Assembly: GCA_020310875.1 (NCBI GenBank)
Contig: CM035415.1
Location: 194,804,432-194,868,431, forward strand
Length of the DNA: 64,000 nt
Source: Ceratopteris richardii
Lineage: Eukaryota > Streptophyta > Polypodiopsida > Polypodiales > Pteridaceae
Direction of reading: 5' to 3'
Notes under the pieces: generated by a model
Database searches by the model: none
The model's input: only the letters and a program-made list of their open reading frames with translations
What the model was told of the DNA's origin: nothing
Translations under genes and position numbers: made by a program
Part shown: piece by piece, positions 1-11,300 of the stretch
How positions within the stretch are numbered: position 1 is the first letter of the stretch
Layout of the letters: the number at the start of each line of letters is the position of its first letter

Positions 1-216
1 GAAGAGCCTTTAATTTCTCAAGTGCAAGGATAGGCTAAATTGCAGTCTAGGGACAACTTAAAGGAAAAGAAATTAAACTAAGTGGGTGAGGAACATCAAG
101 TATGACACACTAAAATGCTTCTGACGACGCTTAATTAAAAACACGAAAACACATCCAAAGGAACTTAAAAAGAACAAGTGACTGGTACCAAAGAATCAGC
201 AACGTACAAAGGGCAT
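1..216 (+). other. End of element A's untranslated leader
   Basis: AT-rich non-coding sequence leading to A's gag ATG at 217. It corresponds to the last part of the leaders of C (before 43306) and B (beyond 29530). The minisatellite seen in those leaders would lie left of the window. No independent gene seen. Confidence 0.6.
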
Positions 217-1932
217 ATGAACCTGAGATCGGGTAGACACCTAGGGAGAGACCGTCAAAGTGTTAGATCATTCTAGGCTAGCGTCAACCATACAATCAGA
301 TCTTGGGCCCAACAATTGAGTGATTACCCCTACGCTCTAGACTCTGAAACTAGTGACTCTGACGTGTCGTATAGCATGGAAAGATATGTGGGTAGCTCAG
401 GAATGGCATACCTAGAAAGACCTGAAGGTCCCTACAAGACTCAATTGGAATACATCCAGACCAACCGCCTAGGTGCACACATCTATGAGGATGGTCTGTG
501 AAGATCTGTTGTCCTAATTAAAAATCCGAATCAGCCCATTGGACTAGAACACCCTGTAGTCAAGTTTGAAAATGGGTCATACATAGATAAAGAAGGAACA
601 ATGTATGTGGTCACTAGCCAACCTGAAAGGATAGATGAGTTTGGCAACATAATCTTTGAACCTGAATTAGGTGACATAGAGCAAGGGAACTTAGGAAAGG
701 AGCCGAAAACCCCTCGAGGCAAATCGGTCCTAACAAGAATAATCACTCCAGAGTTAGTTCCCCAGGATAATAGGAGCATAGAATTGCTCTGGAACCAAGA
801 GACAGATGAGGCTTTTTGGAGGTACAAGCTTGAAAAGCCTAATGAAGTGGGAGCTCTTGCCATCTATGAATTCAAAGATCCTGATAGCCCAGGCAAGGTG
901 ACCTACTTAGATGATGCTTCTGAGAGAATCTTTGTGGTCTCTAAGCATGGAAGACACGCATACACTTGGAGGGGAGAATTTGTTTTTCCCCAACCTCGAT
1001 CCAATGTGTCTTATGGTCACCAAGGAGCTGGAACATCTCAAGCTCATGGGACTCAAAGAGAAAGGAGTAGAGAGAGACCTGAGGTAAGCTTTGCCAACTC
1101 TTGGGGAAGAGAAAGAACGAGAACGGAGACAAATAGAGTGAAACCTGAGGGACATAGAGCCCCAGGGAACCGAAGAAATGTCGATGATTTCCCTTTGCCA
1201 AGACTGAGAGAGCACACGAGGACCTTGAGACTGACCCAACTAGTTAAGTCCATGAAAAACTACTTCGATGGTAGTGGAGACCCCTACGATCATGTAGCTG
1301 AGTTTAAGCAAGTCTTGAGAGCTGAACAAGTTGAAGATCTGTTCACGCAGTACAATGCCTTTGGTTTAACCCTTAGGAACACCGCCCTGACATGGTTTCA
1401 GCCACTAAACGAGAGGCAGTTTAGGAGCATAGATCAACTTCTAGAGGCATTCATTATCGAATTCTCTAAAAGTGGCATAAGACATAACACATCCTCCCTG
1501 ATATACAGCTTCAAACAAACATCTCAAGAGACAGTGAGGCTCGCAGGCAGAAGATTAGGCAATATCTAGAGAGATGCCCGGCCCCAGAGTTACCCACTCC
1601 AGCCAAGCAAGTGGCATTATTTTTAGATGGATTTTTAAGCACCAAACTGAGATCATATGTGTACTTGAAGGACCCTAGATCCATAGAAGAATGTGTACGC
1701 ATGTGCATAGACATTGAGGATAATCTAGGGGAGGAATTAGAGCTCTCAAAAATCTATAAAGATTCAGATAGTTCTAATAGCCTCATTTCCTCACAATCCA
1801 CATCAATTGAGGATCTAGGAGAAAAGGTAGCTATGAAATTAGGTGTCTCTAGCAAGCAAATTCCTAGATTTGCCCGAGGAAAACGATGTTGTACCTGTGG
1901 AGGAGACCATATGGCTAATGTGTGTCCTATCA
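217..1932 (+). pseudogene. gag: Element A gag, 5' part (broken)
   Basis: Encodes the N-terminal part of the gag structural protein, which packages element RNA into cytoplasmic particles. The start at 217 (MNLRSGRH) is shared with B and C. A capsid-like retrotransposon gag region lies around 1190-1760, with motifs such as KSMKNYFDG and ALTWFQPL. It ends in a zinc knuckle (CCTCGGDHMANVC) at 1888-1926. It is broken by a TAG near 274, a TGA at 499-501, and a one-base deletion near 1556 that shifts the frame where B and C read GRRFRQY. The copia element splits it right after the first knuckle; gag resumes at 8351. Family assignment is sure from alignment with the B and C copies. Confidence 0.9.
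1928..1932. repeat. Left target-site duplication of the copia element (TATCA)
   Basis: TATCA immediately before the left LTR is repeated exactly at 8351-8355 after the right LTR. Five bases is the usual duplication length for Ty1/copia. It marks a clean integrase-mediated insertion into A's gag. Confidence 0.97.
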
Positions 1933-2945
1933 TGTTGGAGCAGAGCAATCATCAATAGTGATTATATGAAGATCAAAGTGAGAAGATATGTGGAAGAATG
2001 AAGATTACTTTCAGAGGAAGAAAATAGAATCAGAAATGTTTCTTTTGTATATTACTCTTGTAAATAGTTCAATGTATTTTGACAAAGATGACGAGTTAGA
2101 CTCGTATATATATCTACAGATACGTATTCATAAGAAGAGAGAGTGATATAGATCAGATAGAGAAGAATAGGTGAAGAGGTGATGAACATTGTATGTATCA
2201 TCAACCATATGTATGAAAAGTAATGAAGAAGAAAATGTTGTAGAATTCTGCGCGTCGATCTTCTCTCCCATTCTCCTTCTGTGCTTAATCTTTTGAAGAA
2301 TCCTTTTGCACGTATCTAAGTCCATAGCTAATCTATCTATGGCTAGAATTTGAGAGATTAATTTCAATCAGGCTGTGAGAATTTTGTTTAGGAACATTCA
2401 TATGTGAAGATGTTCTGAGAGTCGAAAAATCTGGCGCACATTTCATCTTCAAAGAAATGGTCAGTGCTCAGTCCACAGTGTAAAGTTTTACACAAGTGAG
2501 GGCTCAAAATCTAAGTTGGAAGGTAAGCTATCTATGGCTAGAAGATCTTGATCAAACGGGTTCAGAGTTGGGAGAACCAGTGCTAAGAAGTTGCAGGTGT
2601 CAAAGTCGCCATTGCAGAGAAGCACTTTCAGACATAGGTAAAGTGTTTCACACATTTCTCAGTGTGTACTTAATCTTTTTGAGAGATTTAACTTGGCAAA
2701 GTTGCGCAACCTTAAGGCGAAGTGTTGTGCAAAGTTTTATCAAAAACTTTACAGGATTGATTAGTCAATGAGTGACTAATCTGCAGCAGACTTTTTCTGA
2801 AGAAACTGAATTTTTCAGAATAATCAATTTCCTGATAATTTGGTGAAGATTCTCTAAATTAGGTGGAGTCTAAAGTTGATCTTGATATAGAGGTGATCTA
2901 AATTCAAGGTCAATTTGTTCTTTTGGAGATTAACACTCTCCATCA
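1933..2945 (+). repeat. Copia 5' LTR
   Basis: 1,013 bp, TG...CA ends, nearly identical to 7338-8350. It holds a TATA-like run at 2105-2113 and is followed after one base by the primer-binding site. Confidence 0.97.
2105..2113 (+). promoter_or_regulatory. Candidate TATA box in copia 5' LTR
   Basis: TATATATAT within the LTR about 170 bases from its left end; the same run recurs near 7510 in the right LTR. Position suits an LTR promoter, but no transcription start can be fixed from sequence. Confidence 0.45.
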
Positions 2946-2946
2946 G

Positions 2947-2958
2947 TGGTATCAGAGC
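2947..2958 (+). other. Copia primer-binding site (initiator Met tRNA type)
   Basis: TGGTATCAGAGC lies one base after the 5' LTR. It is the usual plant copia site complementary to the 3' end of initiator methionine tRNA, which primes minus-strand DNA synthesis. Confidence 0.92.
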
Positions 2959-3168
2959 AGGTTGTGTCAAAATTGAGAAGAAGAAGACTCCGACTATTGC
3001 AGAAGTACAAATCTTTACATTTTGAAGGTGCAGAAGGGTAAAGGTTGAAGAAAGATTGAAGGAAGACATACAAAGAGCATCAAAAGGATCAGAAGGAGCA
3101 ACATTCGAAGTAAAGGTACATTTATTATCTGTAAAGGTTAAAGATTTGAAGCTACAGGTGAAGTAAAG

Positions 3169-6100
3169 ATGGGAGATAGTCTCCAAATTGAAAAGTTGGA
3201 TAGAGAGAACTATCCTGCATGGTCTATGAGGATGGAAGCTCACCTTATGAGCAAAGATCTGATAGGATACATCACAGGAGATGAAGAAAAGCCAGAATTC
3301 AGAGATCCTAGTGTTCCAACTAGGGAGGAGCTTGCAGATTTGAAGAATTGGATGAAGAAGGATGCTCAAGCAAGAAGCATCATCTACATGGCAGTCAATG
3401 ACTATTTGCTTCCTCACATTAGAGGACTTGAGAGTGCTTGTGACATTTGGAATGCTTTGGAAGAGCATTTCCAAAATACAACCAAATCAAGGAAGGCTTC
3501 GTTATGGGCAGAATTTACTACCTTCAAGAAGAAGGCCTCACAATCAATTTTTGATTATGTGACAAAGATGAAGGACATTGCAGATTCTTTAGGTGCAGTG
3601 GATGAAGATATTGAAGAAGACAAATTGGTAAGACAAATACTTACAGGGCTAAGAGGAGATGAGAAATGGAAGCCTTTCATTTTATCTACAGAACTTTCAT
3701 TAGATCACTTTACTCCTGATTTGAATCAATTGTTAGGTCATATGCTAACTTTTGAGAATGATATCAAAGGAGATGTTGATAAGAGTGCAGGTCATGCAAT
3801 GTATTCTAAAGACAAGAAGAAAGCTAACAAAGGGAAGCAACAATCAAGTGAAGAAGAAGGTACATCAAACCAAGCAAACTTCATAAGAGGAAGAGGAAAT
3901 GGCAGAAGTAGAGGAAGAGGCAGAAACAAGAAAGATAATGCAAGAGCTTGTTGGATATGTGGTAAGACCAATCATCTATCTCATGATTGTTGGCACAATA
4001 ATCAAAACAATGGTAATTATCAGAACTTTAATCAAAGAGCAAGAGGTGGTAGATTTCAGAGAGGAAATTTCAGAGGTAGAGGTGGTAGGAATTCTTTTGG
4101 AAGAGGTGGTGGAAGAAACTTCCAAAGTCAATCCTATAATAACACCTACTACAACTATGCATCAGATCAAAAGGAGGATTCGACTCTCATTATGAATACT
4201 TGTGAAACCTCACATGAGGACATGAGAGTGTTTTATATTGATTCAGGATGTAGTAATCATTTAAGTGGAAATATTGCTTTGATGACTGACCTAGATCATA
4301 ATGCAATTAATCATACAGTTCAGACAGGTGATAATACAAAGCATAAGGTAAAGTCAATTGGTTCAGTCAAGGCTAAGGATGGGAGCACTCTTCTGAGTAA
4401 GGTACTTTATGTTCCCACAATTCCAAAGAATTTGATCAGTGTAGGTCAAATTGTGGAAAAAGGATATGAGGTAAGGTTCACAAATGATGGAGTTTATGTG
4501 GAAGACCCTAGTCAAGGGTATAAACAAGTTATTGCAGGAAAGAAAGAAGGAAGGCTTTTCACATTGAAGGTACAAGGAAATGTTGGACATGCTATGTTCA
4601 CATATGGAGAGCAGAAGGTGTCAGAATTGGATCTTTGGCACAAAAGACTTGGACACTTTAATGAAAGAGGTATCAAAGAAATGATTAACAATGATTCAGT
4701 GCTTGGAATGCCTAATATTGCAGGTCAACACATGACATACAGATGTGAGGCATGTCAATTAGGTAAGGCTCATAAGCAATCCTATTCCAAGCATGGATTT
4801 ATGTATTCAGAAAGACTTGAATTGGTGCATACAGATGTGTGGGGTCCTTCAAAGGACTTTAGTATAAATGGTTCAAGATATTATGTCATATATGTTGATG
4901 ATGCTACCAGGTGGATCACAATTTATGTGATTAAGGAAAAGTCAGAAGTGTTTAATACATTTAAACACTATCATGCATATGCAGAAAGGATTACAGGTCA
5001 AAAATTGAAAAGACTAAGGTCAGATGGAGGGGGAGAGTATTTTTCAAATGAGTTCAATGATTATTTGTGGAATGCAGGTATAAAGAGAGAACTTACTTGC
5101 AGGTACTCTCCTCAACAAAATGGGGTAGCAGAAAGAAGAAATAGGACTCTTGTTGAGTTTGCAAGGTCCATGATGAAAGAGAAGAATTGCCCAAATTATT
5201 TGTGGGCTGAGGCTGTTAATACAGCTACATATTTGGTTAATAGATTGCCTTGTAAAGCTTTGCAGGGTATGACACCATATGAAGCTTGGTGGGGTAAGAA
5301 ACCTACCTTAGATCATTGCAGAATATTTGGATGCTTGGCATATGCATATGTGCCATCTCAATTGAGGCATAAGTTGGAGCCTAAGGCAGAGAAGTATGTA
5401 TTCATTGGTTATGATGATAAGCAAATGGGATACAGGTTGTGGAGTCCATCCACAAAGCAATTTATTGTATCCAAGGATGTTACATTTGATGAGCAAGGCA
5501 CTTGGTATGCAGGTAAATATAATGTACATGCAGATGATGAAGAAGTAGTGGAACAAAGGAAAGGTAAAGAAAAGATTCAATTACTTGATGAAAGTGAGAG
5601 TAATGAAGTGCAGATTGAAGTTGAAGAGAGGCCAAGGTTTGATCCAGAATGTGATGAACCAGAGACCTCAAGAAGTGCAGAAGTTAGGAGATCATCTAGG
5701 CACAAATGGCAACCTACAAGGTATAGCTATGACACTTCATTCTTAACTACTAAAGATTATGCTTATTTGGTAAAAGCAGATGAAGACCCTTCTACATATG
5801 AAGAGGCCAAAGGGAAGAAGAATTGGGAAGATGCTATGCAAAAGGAGTATGATGCATTGATAGAGAATCAAACATGGGATTTGGTTCCTAAACCTAATAG
5901 TCAGAAGATTATTGGATGTAAGTGGGTTTACAAAACAAAGAGATTTGCAGATGGAAGTGTGTCTAGGTACAAAGCTAGACTTGTTGTGAAAGGGTATGCA
6001 CAGACATATGGAGTGGACTATGATGAGACTTATAGTCCTGTGGCAAAGATGACAACCATCAGGACACTCATTGCAATTGCTGCTTGTAAAGGTTGGAAGT

Positions 6101-7329
6101 TGTCTCAATTAGATGTTAAAAATGCTTTCTTGAATGGTTACATTTCAGATGAAGTCTACATGGAGCAACCAGATGGGTTCAAAGATCAAGTGAGTCCAAA
6201 TTATGTATGTAAGCTCAAGAGAGCTTTGTATGGGTTGAAGCAAGCCCCAAGGGCTTGGAATTATAGGCTTGTAAAATTCTTGAATGATCTTGGTTTTCAA
6301 GCATCAAAGGCAGATAGTAGCTTGCTAGTCAAAGCAAGTGAAAATGGATTCATTTATGTGTGTATTTATGTTGATGACATAATACTTACAGGAACAGATG
6401 ATAAGGGGATACAAATGATCAAGAAGCAGATGGAGAAAGAGTTCAAAATCAGTGATTTGGGGAACCTATCATTCTTCTTGGGAATGGAGATCTCTTATAC
6501 TCAATATGGAGTATATGTGACCCAAGAAAGGTATCTTAAAAATTTGCTAACCAAATTTAAAATGGAAGATTGCAGGGTTGCACCTACACCTTTGGAAGTG
6601 AACCATAAATTGTCTAGGTTTGGAGGAGAAGAGTTCAGAGATATGAAACTCTATCAAAGTTTGGTTGGTAGCTTGATTTATGCTACATTGACAAGGCCTG
6701 ACTTGTCATATGCAGTTGGTGTGCTTTCACAATTCATGCATTGTCCTAGAAAGGAACATTGGATTGCAGGACAAAGAGTACTTAGGTACATCAAGGGTAC
6801 ACTCAAAGAAGGGTTGTACTATGGGTTTACTTCAGATACAAGAATCAAGATATATAGTGATGCAGATTGGGCAGGTAATGTGGATGATAGAAGATCAACA
6901 CATGGATACTTGTGCTATGTAGGAGACAAATTGATTTCATGGTGTTCCAAGAAGCAACATACAGTTGCTTTGTCATCTACAGAAGCAGAATATAAAGGTA
7001 TGGTGGAAGCTGCAAAAGAGGTAATATGGCTAAAGACACTTTTGAAAGTTTTTGATGTGATTCAGAGTACTCCTATTATTTGTGGAGACAATATGAGTTC
7101 ATTATACTTGGCAGCTAATCCTGTATTTCATGCTAGAACTAAGCATATTGAAATACAGTATCATTTTCTGAGAGAGAAGGTCATTGAGAAAGAGATTGAA
7201 GTCATACACACTCCTACAAAAGATCAACTTGCAGATATGATGACTAAAAGTTTGGATGGACCTAAGTTGCAGAGGTTTAAAGATATGGCAGGAATAAAGA
7301 AGATGCAGGTAATCACAATTGAAGATTGA
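3169..7329 (+). CDS. gag-pol: Ty1/copia gag-pol polyprotein, intact
   Basis: A single 1,386-aa frame makes all proteins for copia replication. The gag region (about 1-250, starting MGDSLQIEKLDRENYPAW) is followed by Gly/Arg-rich stretches around a canonical CX2CX4HX4C knuckle at residue 261 (CWICGKTNHLSHDC). The protease follows (IDSGCSNHLSG, catalytic Asp 358), then the pre-integrase HKRLGH motif. Integrase has D556, D619 and E655, a D,D-35-E spacing. Reverse transcriptase has the YVDD active site at 1067-1070. RNase H follows (SDADWAG, Asp 1231), then the usual copia end (TKHIEIQYHFLREK). No stop or frameshift was found, and all catalytic motifs are present, so it may still be functional. 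The ATG at 3169 is the first good start after the PBS. The stop abuts the polypurine tract. Confidence 0.97.
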   Translation: MGDSLQIEKLDRENYPAWSMRMEAHLMSKDLIGYITGDEEKPEFRDPSVPTREELADLKNWMKKDAQARSIIYMAVNDYLLPHIRGLESACDIWNALEEHFQNTTKSRKASLWAEFTTFKKKASQSIFDYVTKMKDIADSLGAVDEDIEEDKLVRQILTGLRGDEKWKPFILSTELSLDHFTPDLNQLLGHMLTFENDIKGDVDKSAGHAMYSKDKKKANKGKQQSSEEEGTSNQANFIRGRGNGRSRGRGRNKKDNARACWICGKTNHLSHDCWHNNQNNGNYQNFNQRARGGRFQRGNFRGRGGRNSFGRGGGRNFQSQSYNNTYYNYASDQKEDSTLIMNTCETSHEDMRVFYIDSGCSNHLSGNIALMTDLDHNAINHTVQTGDNTKHKVKSIGSVKAKDGSTLLSKVLYVPTIPKNLISVGQIVEKGYEVRFTNDGVYVEDPSQGYKQVIAGKKEGRLFTLKVQGNVGHAMFTYGEQKVSELDLWHKRLGHFNERGIKEMINNDSVLGMPNIAGQHMTYRCEACQLGKAHKQSYSKHGFMYSERLELVHTDVWGPSKDFSINGSRYYVIYVDDATRWITIYVIKEKSEVFNTFKHYHAYAERITGQKLKRLRSDGGGEYFSNEFNDYLWNAGIKRELTCRYSPQQNGVAERRNRTLVEFARSMMKEKNCPNYLWAEAVNTATYLVNRLPCKALQGMTPYEAWWGKKPTLDHCRIFGCLAYAYVPSQLRHKLEPKAEKYVFIGYDDKQMGYRLWSPSTKQFIVSKDVTFDEQGTWYAGKYNVHADDEEVVEQRKGKEKIQLLDESESNEVQIEVEERPRFDPECDEPETSRSAEVRRSSRHKWQPTRYSYDTSFLTTKDYAYLVKADEDPSTYEEAKGKKNWEDAMQKEYDALIENQTWDLVPKPNSQKIIGCKWVYKTKRFADGSVSRYKARLVVKGYAQTYGVDYDETYSPVAKMTTIRTLIAIAACKGWKLSQLDVKNAFLNGYISDEVYMEQPDGFKDQVSPNYVCKLKRALYGLKQAPRAWNYRLVKFLNDLGFQASKADSSLLVKASENGFIYVCIYVDDIILTGTDDKGIQMIKKQMEKEFKISDLGNLSFFLGMEISYTQYGVYVTQERYLKNLLTKFKMEDCRVAPTPLEVNHKLSRFGGEEFRDMKLYQSLVGSLIYATLTRPDLSYAVGVLSQFMHCPRKEHWIAGQRVLRYIKGTLKEGLYYGFTSDTRIKIYSDADWAGNVDDRRSTHGYLCYVGDKLISWCSKKQHTVALSSTEAEYKGMVEAAKEVIWLKTLLKVFDVIQSTPIICGDNMSSLYLAANPVFHARTKHIEIQYHFLREKVIEKEIEVIHTPTKDQLADMMTKSLDGPKLQRFKDMAGIKKMQVITIED

Positions 7330-7337
7330 GGGGGAGC
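7328..7337 (+). other. Copia polypurine tract
   Basis: GAGGGGGAGC directly before the 3' LTR and overlapping the gag-pol stop. It primes plus-strand synthesis in this class of element. Confidence 0.9.
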
Positions 7338-8350
7338 TGTTGGAGCAGAGCAATCATCAATAGTGATTATATGAAGATCAAAGTGAGAAGATATGTGGAA
7401 GAATGAAGATTACTTTCAGAGGAAGAAAATAGAATCAGAAATGTTTCTTTTGTATATTACTCTTGTAAATAGTTCAATGTATTTTGAAAAAGATGACGAG
7501 TTAGACTCGTATATATATCTACAGATACGTATTCATAAGAAGAGAGAGTGATATAGATCAGATAGAGAAGAATAGGTGAAGAGGTGATGAACATTGTATG
7601 TATCATCAACCATATGTATGAAAAGTAATGAAGAAGAAAATGTTGTAGAATTCTGCGCGTCGATCTTCTCTCCCATTCTCCTTCTGTGCTTAATCTTTTG
7701 AAGAATCCTTTTGCACGTATCTAAGTCCATAGCTAATCTATCTATGGCTAGAATTTGAGAGATTAATTTCAATCAGGCTGTGAGAATTTTGTTTAGGAAC
7801 ATTCATATGTGAAGATGTTCTGAGAGTCGAAAAATCTGGCGCACATTTCATCTTCAAAGAAATGGTCAGTGCTCAGTCCACAGTGTAAAGTTTTACACAA
7901 GTGAGGGCTCAAAATCTAAGTTGGAAGGTAAGCTATCTATGGCTAGAAGATCTTGATCAAACGGGTTCAGAGTTGGGAGAACCAGTGCTAAGAAGTTGCA
8001 GGTGTCAAAGTCGCCATTGCAGAGAAGCACTTTCAGACATAGGTAAAGTGTTTCACACATTTCTCAGTGTGTACTTAATCTTTTTGAGAGATTTAACTTG
8101 GCAAAGTTACGCAACCTTAAGACGAAGTGTTGTGCAAAGTTTTATCAAAAACTTTACAGGATTGATTAGTCAATGAGTGACTAATCTGCAGCAGACTTTT
8201 TCTGAAGAAACTGAATTTTTCAGAATAATCAATTTCCTGATAATTTGGTGAAGATTCTCTAAATTAGGTGGAGTCTAAAGTTGATCTTGATATAGAGGTG
8301 ATCTAAATTCAAGGTCAATTTGTTCTTTTGGAGATTAACACTCTCCATCA
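7338..8350 (+). repeat. Copia 3' LTR
   Basis: 1,013 bp, same ends as the left LTR, about three differences seen by eye. Followed at 8351-8355 by TATCA, the second copy of the target duplication. Confidence 0.97.
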
Positions 8351-11300
8351 TATCATGGCCCAACCCCAGGTGAAGCCTAACAGCCAATACTGCACCATAG
8401 AAAGGCGATACACCAATCACACTGCACAAGACTGCCCATACAACAAACAAGCTGTTAGACAAAATTATCCTCAGCCATATCCACAACCAGGAAAGTACTC
8501 CAATCAGTACCCACAACAACAGTATGCTAGACCTCAGCAAACGTATCAACCACCCTACCAAGGGCAACAAAGACTGCAACCAGTCCTAGCGTAGCAGCCC
8601 CCTGCCCCCACCAACGTGATTCTAGTGAAGTATGCAACGACAGAAGAAAATCTAAATAGAGATTTAGTGCCAGTGACATCCTCGCTTTCAGAAAGTGATC
8701 CAAGTGATCATATTTTTGACTCCACCCATGTTGAGAGCCCCCAGGCCTACTACATGCAATCACCAGAGCATAGTGAGTCATATTATTATGAAGAACCGAG
8801 TGAATCTAGTTGGGAGCCAGAATACGCAAATGTCATGTACGCAAACCCCAACGCGAGATCCCAACCTAGGCCGATGAGACCTCCATTTCCTAGAGGGCCA
8901 TGCTATCGCTGTCAAGGAGATCACCTCATTCGTGATTGCCGTCTACCTGCACCTACACAAACCCAATCCGTGACAATTCAAGGCTTTTGTCCGGATTGTG
9001 GAAAGGAGCATTTGTTACGAGAGTGTCCCAAGAATCCTGCCAATATGCCAAAAATTGCTCCTATCAATGTCATCGGGCTAGTGGTGGACTCCACGAGAAG
9101 TGTGACTTCCACGGCTCCAGTACAAGTCATCATGAGAGCTCAGACACTTAAGCAAAACCAAGACTTAGGCCAAGAGAAGAATGCGGAGGCTAGTGAGACT
9201 GAGAGCCAGAATAAGAAGAGAACAAGAGCTTGGAGAGATAGTCGTGAACGCATGAAGAGGCAATGGGCAAGAAAGATGAGTGAACTTGAGGAAAGCCTAC
9301 GAGAAACCAAAGCCAAAATCATAGAAATCACATCTCAAACGCACTCTCACACATCCCCGCCACTACCATCCCCTTCACCCTCCATTCCCCCACCCACCAA
9401 TCCACCACACGTAACCCAACCACCACCCCGAGTAGGATCAGTCTTAGCCGATCCCACTCCCAAAGATCTAGACATGATGCTTAAAGCATATCAGGCCAGA
9501 ATCCAAGAAGGGCCCAATGTAACAGATCATGAGAAATGTTACCCTAGAGCCGATCTAGAGATAGAGCAAACAAAGCTCTGTGCTAAAATGGTCGAATTGG
9601 CGCAAGCCATGTTTGAAGCCAGTCGCTTGTTCAATGGCTCTAACCCCATCAAAACACCATTGCACTTTGATGGTCTATTGGATAGATTGGAGAGGTTACT
9701 TGCAAAGTCTAGAAAAGGAGCCACCTCCCAGGCTAAGGAGAGGGCAAGTGATAGAATAAGCATTCCTTCCCAGGGAGCTTATGTGCCTAACTCCACTAAA
9801 CCAGACACCTCTTCTTCTATGAATAGGTATTCACCATAGTTCCTGAGAGAGATTCAAGAAGAGAAGTGGGCAAAGGAGAGTGAAGTCCCTCCTCCCATTG
9901 AACTTGTGGATGACACACACGATCAATTCCCACAAGACCTTCCCTCCATTTATGGAGAGCAGGAGAGTGCCCAATCTCAAGAGAGATTTGACTTCGAGTC
10001 CAATTCCTTACAGGAGCTACCCCATTTCACAGGTCCATGGGAAGCTAAGTCTACTTGTATGAGAGCACCGACCGTCATGGTAAGAAACAAAGATTCAGTC
10101 ATACCTAGGAACACGGAGGTAGTGAAGAACACCAAAGTGCAGTGCAATCTCACTTTGGAAGAGCTACTTAAGGTTAGACCAAAAGTGTGGAAACATGTAG
10201 CCAATCAAGTGCCCAAAGTAGCAAAACCGCATTCCCAGGTAGGATCTCAAAGAACAGTGCCAAAAATACCCTTGGACAAGATAGGAGACATGAGCGAGGG
10301 AGAAGAAGGAAACACCTTTCTCCCCATCACTCATCAGGGCTACACAACCAAGGCCATTTTGGACTCAGGTGCAGGAGTTGCAATTGCTACCACTTCCTTA
10401 TGGAAACGTTGGGGCAAGCCAGCACTCAGGCCAACGAGAATGAAATTGCAGATGGCTGACGGTCACATAGAAAGACCCTTAGGATTGCTAGAAGGAATAA
10501 CTCTCACTACATGGGGTGTTGAGTTTGAGCATACTTTCGCCATATGTGATTTCAGCAAGAATCATGCCTATGAGATGATTTTGGGAAGACCATTTATGCG
10601 ACAGTTGCAAGTGGTCCAGGATTGGGGAACCAATTCCTTGTATTTGCAACACTTAGGTGTTATGACCAAAGTCAATCTCAAGGATTACTCTCATAGAGAT
10701 GTCCCGCCTATCCAATGGAATCCTATCCATAGAGCCAAAGATGATGCGGAATCGGTGCATTCCATAGGATCAGGATCCTCATGGATGCATGAAGATACCC
10801 ACTTATGGATGTGCAAAGTAGCAGTAGAAGAAGAGAAGAGGGAAAAAGCCAGAGAGGTAGGTGCGAAGGAAACACATAGATCAATTCAAGACCCAGCCTA
10901 TGCACCTGTAGTATTTCCGGACGAAGAATTTGAACCTCACGGCTGGGTAGAAATTCTAGCAACAATGGATGTAGCCATCAATGAAGAACAATGGACACCC
11001 CACTGTAATGAGGATGGCTATGACATTTCAGTCTTCTCCATAGAGCCAATCATGGGAGAGGCAGTTTTAGAAGAGTGCAAACCTAACCCTGATGCATTTG
11101 AGGATGCGAGTGACTCCGATCTAGAGTCAATCATTATGGACCCACCTTTTGCATCAGATGAAGAATACTTCTATGAAGTAGAATTTCAACCCCAGAGGCA
11201 CGGAGAGCTTACAAGTGATGTAAGGCTAGCCACACATGTAACCCCTAAGGAAGAAGGAAAGAAAAGGAAGAAGAAAGAAGTCACACAAGAAGAGGAGGAA

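Larger units (their letters stand above)
1933..8350 (+). mobile_element. Intact Ty1/copia LTR retrotransposon nested in element A gag
   Basis: 6,418 bp, bounded by two 1,013-bp LTRs starting TGTTGGAG and ending in CA, with a perfect 5-bp duplication (TATCA). It has a Met-type primer-binding site, one uninterrupted 1,386-codon gag-pol frame and a polypurine tract. By eye the LTRs differ at only three positions: C/A near 2085/7490, G/A near 2703/8108 and G/A near 2717/8122. That points to a recent insertion with a complete coding set. The domain order protease, integrase, reverse transcriptase, RNase H defines it as copia. Confidence 0.97.

Noticed and set aside
2128..2367. Small ORFs in the copia LTRs (also 7533-7772, 2496-2771, 7901-8176)
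   Set aside because: They are duplicated only because the LTR is duplicated, and have no recognisable domains.
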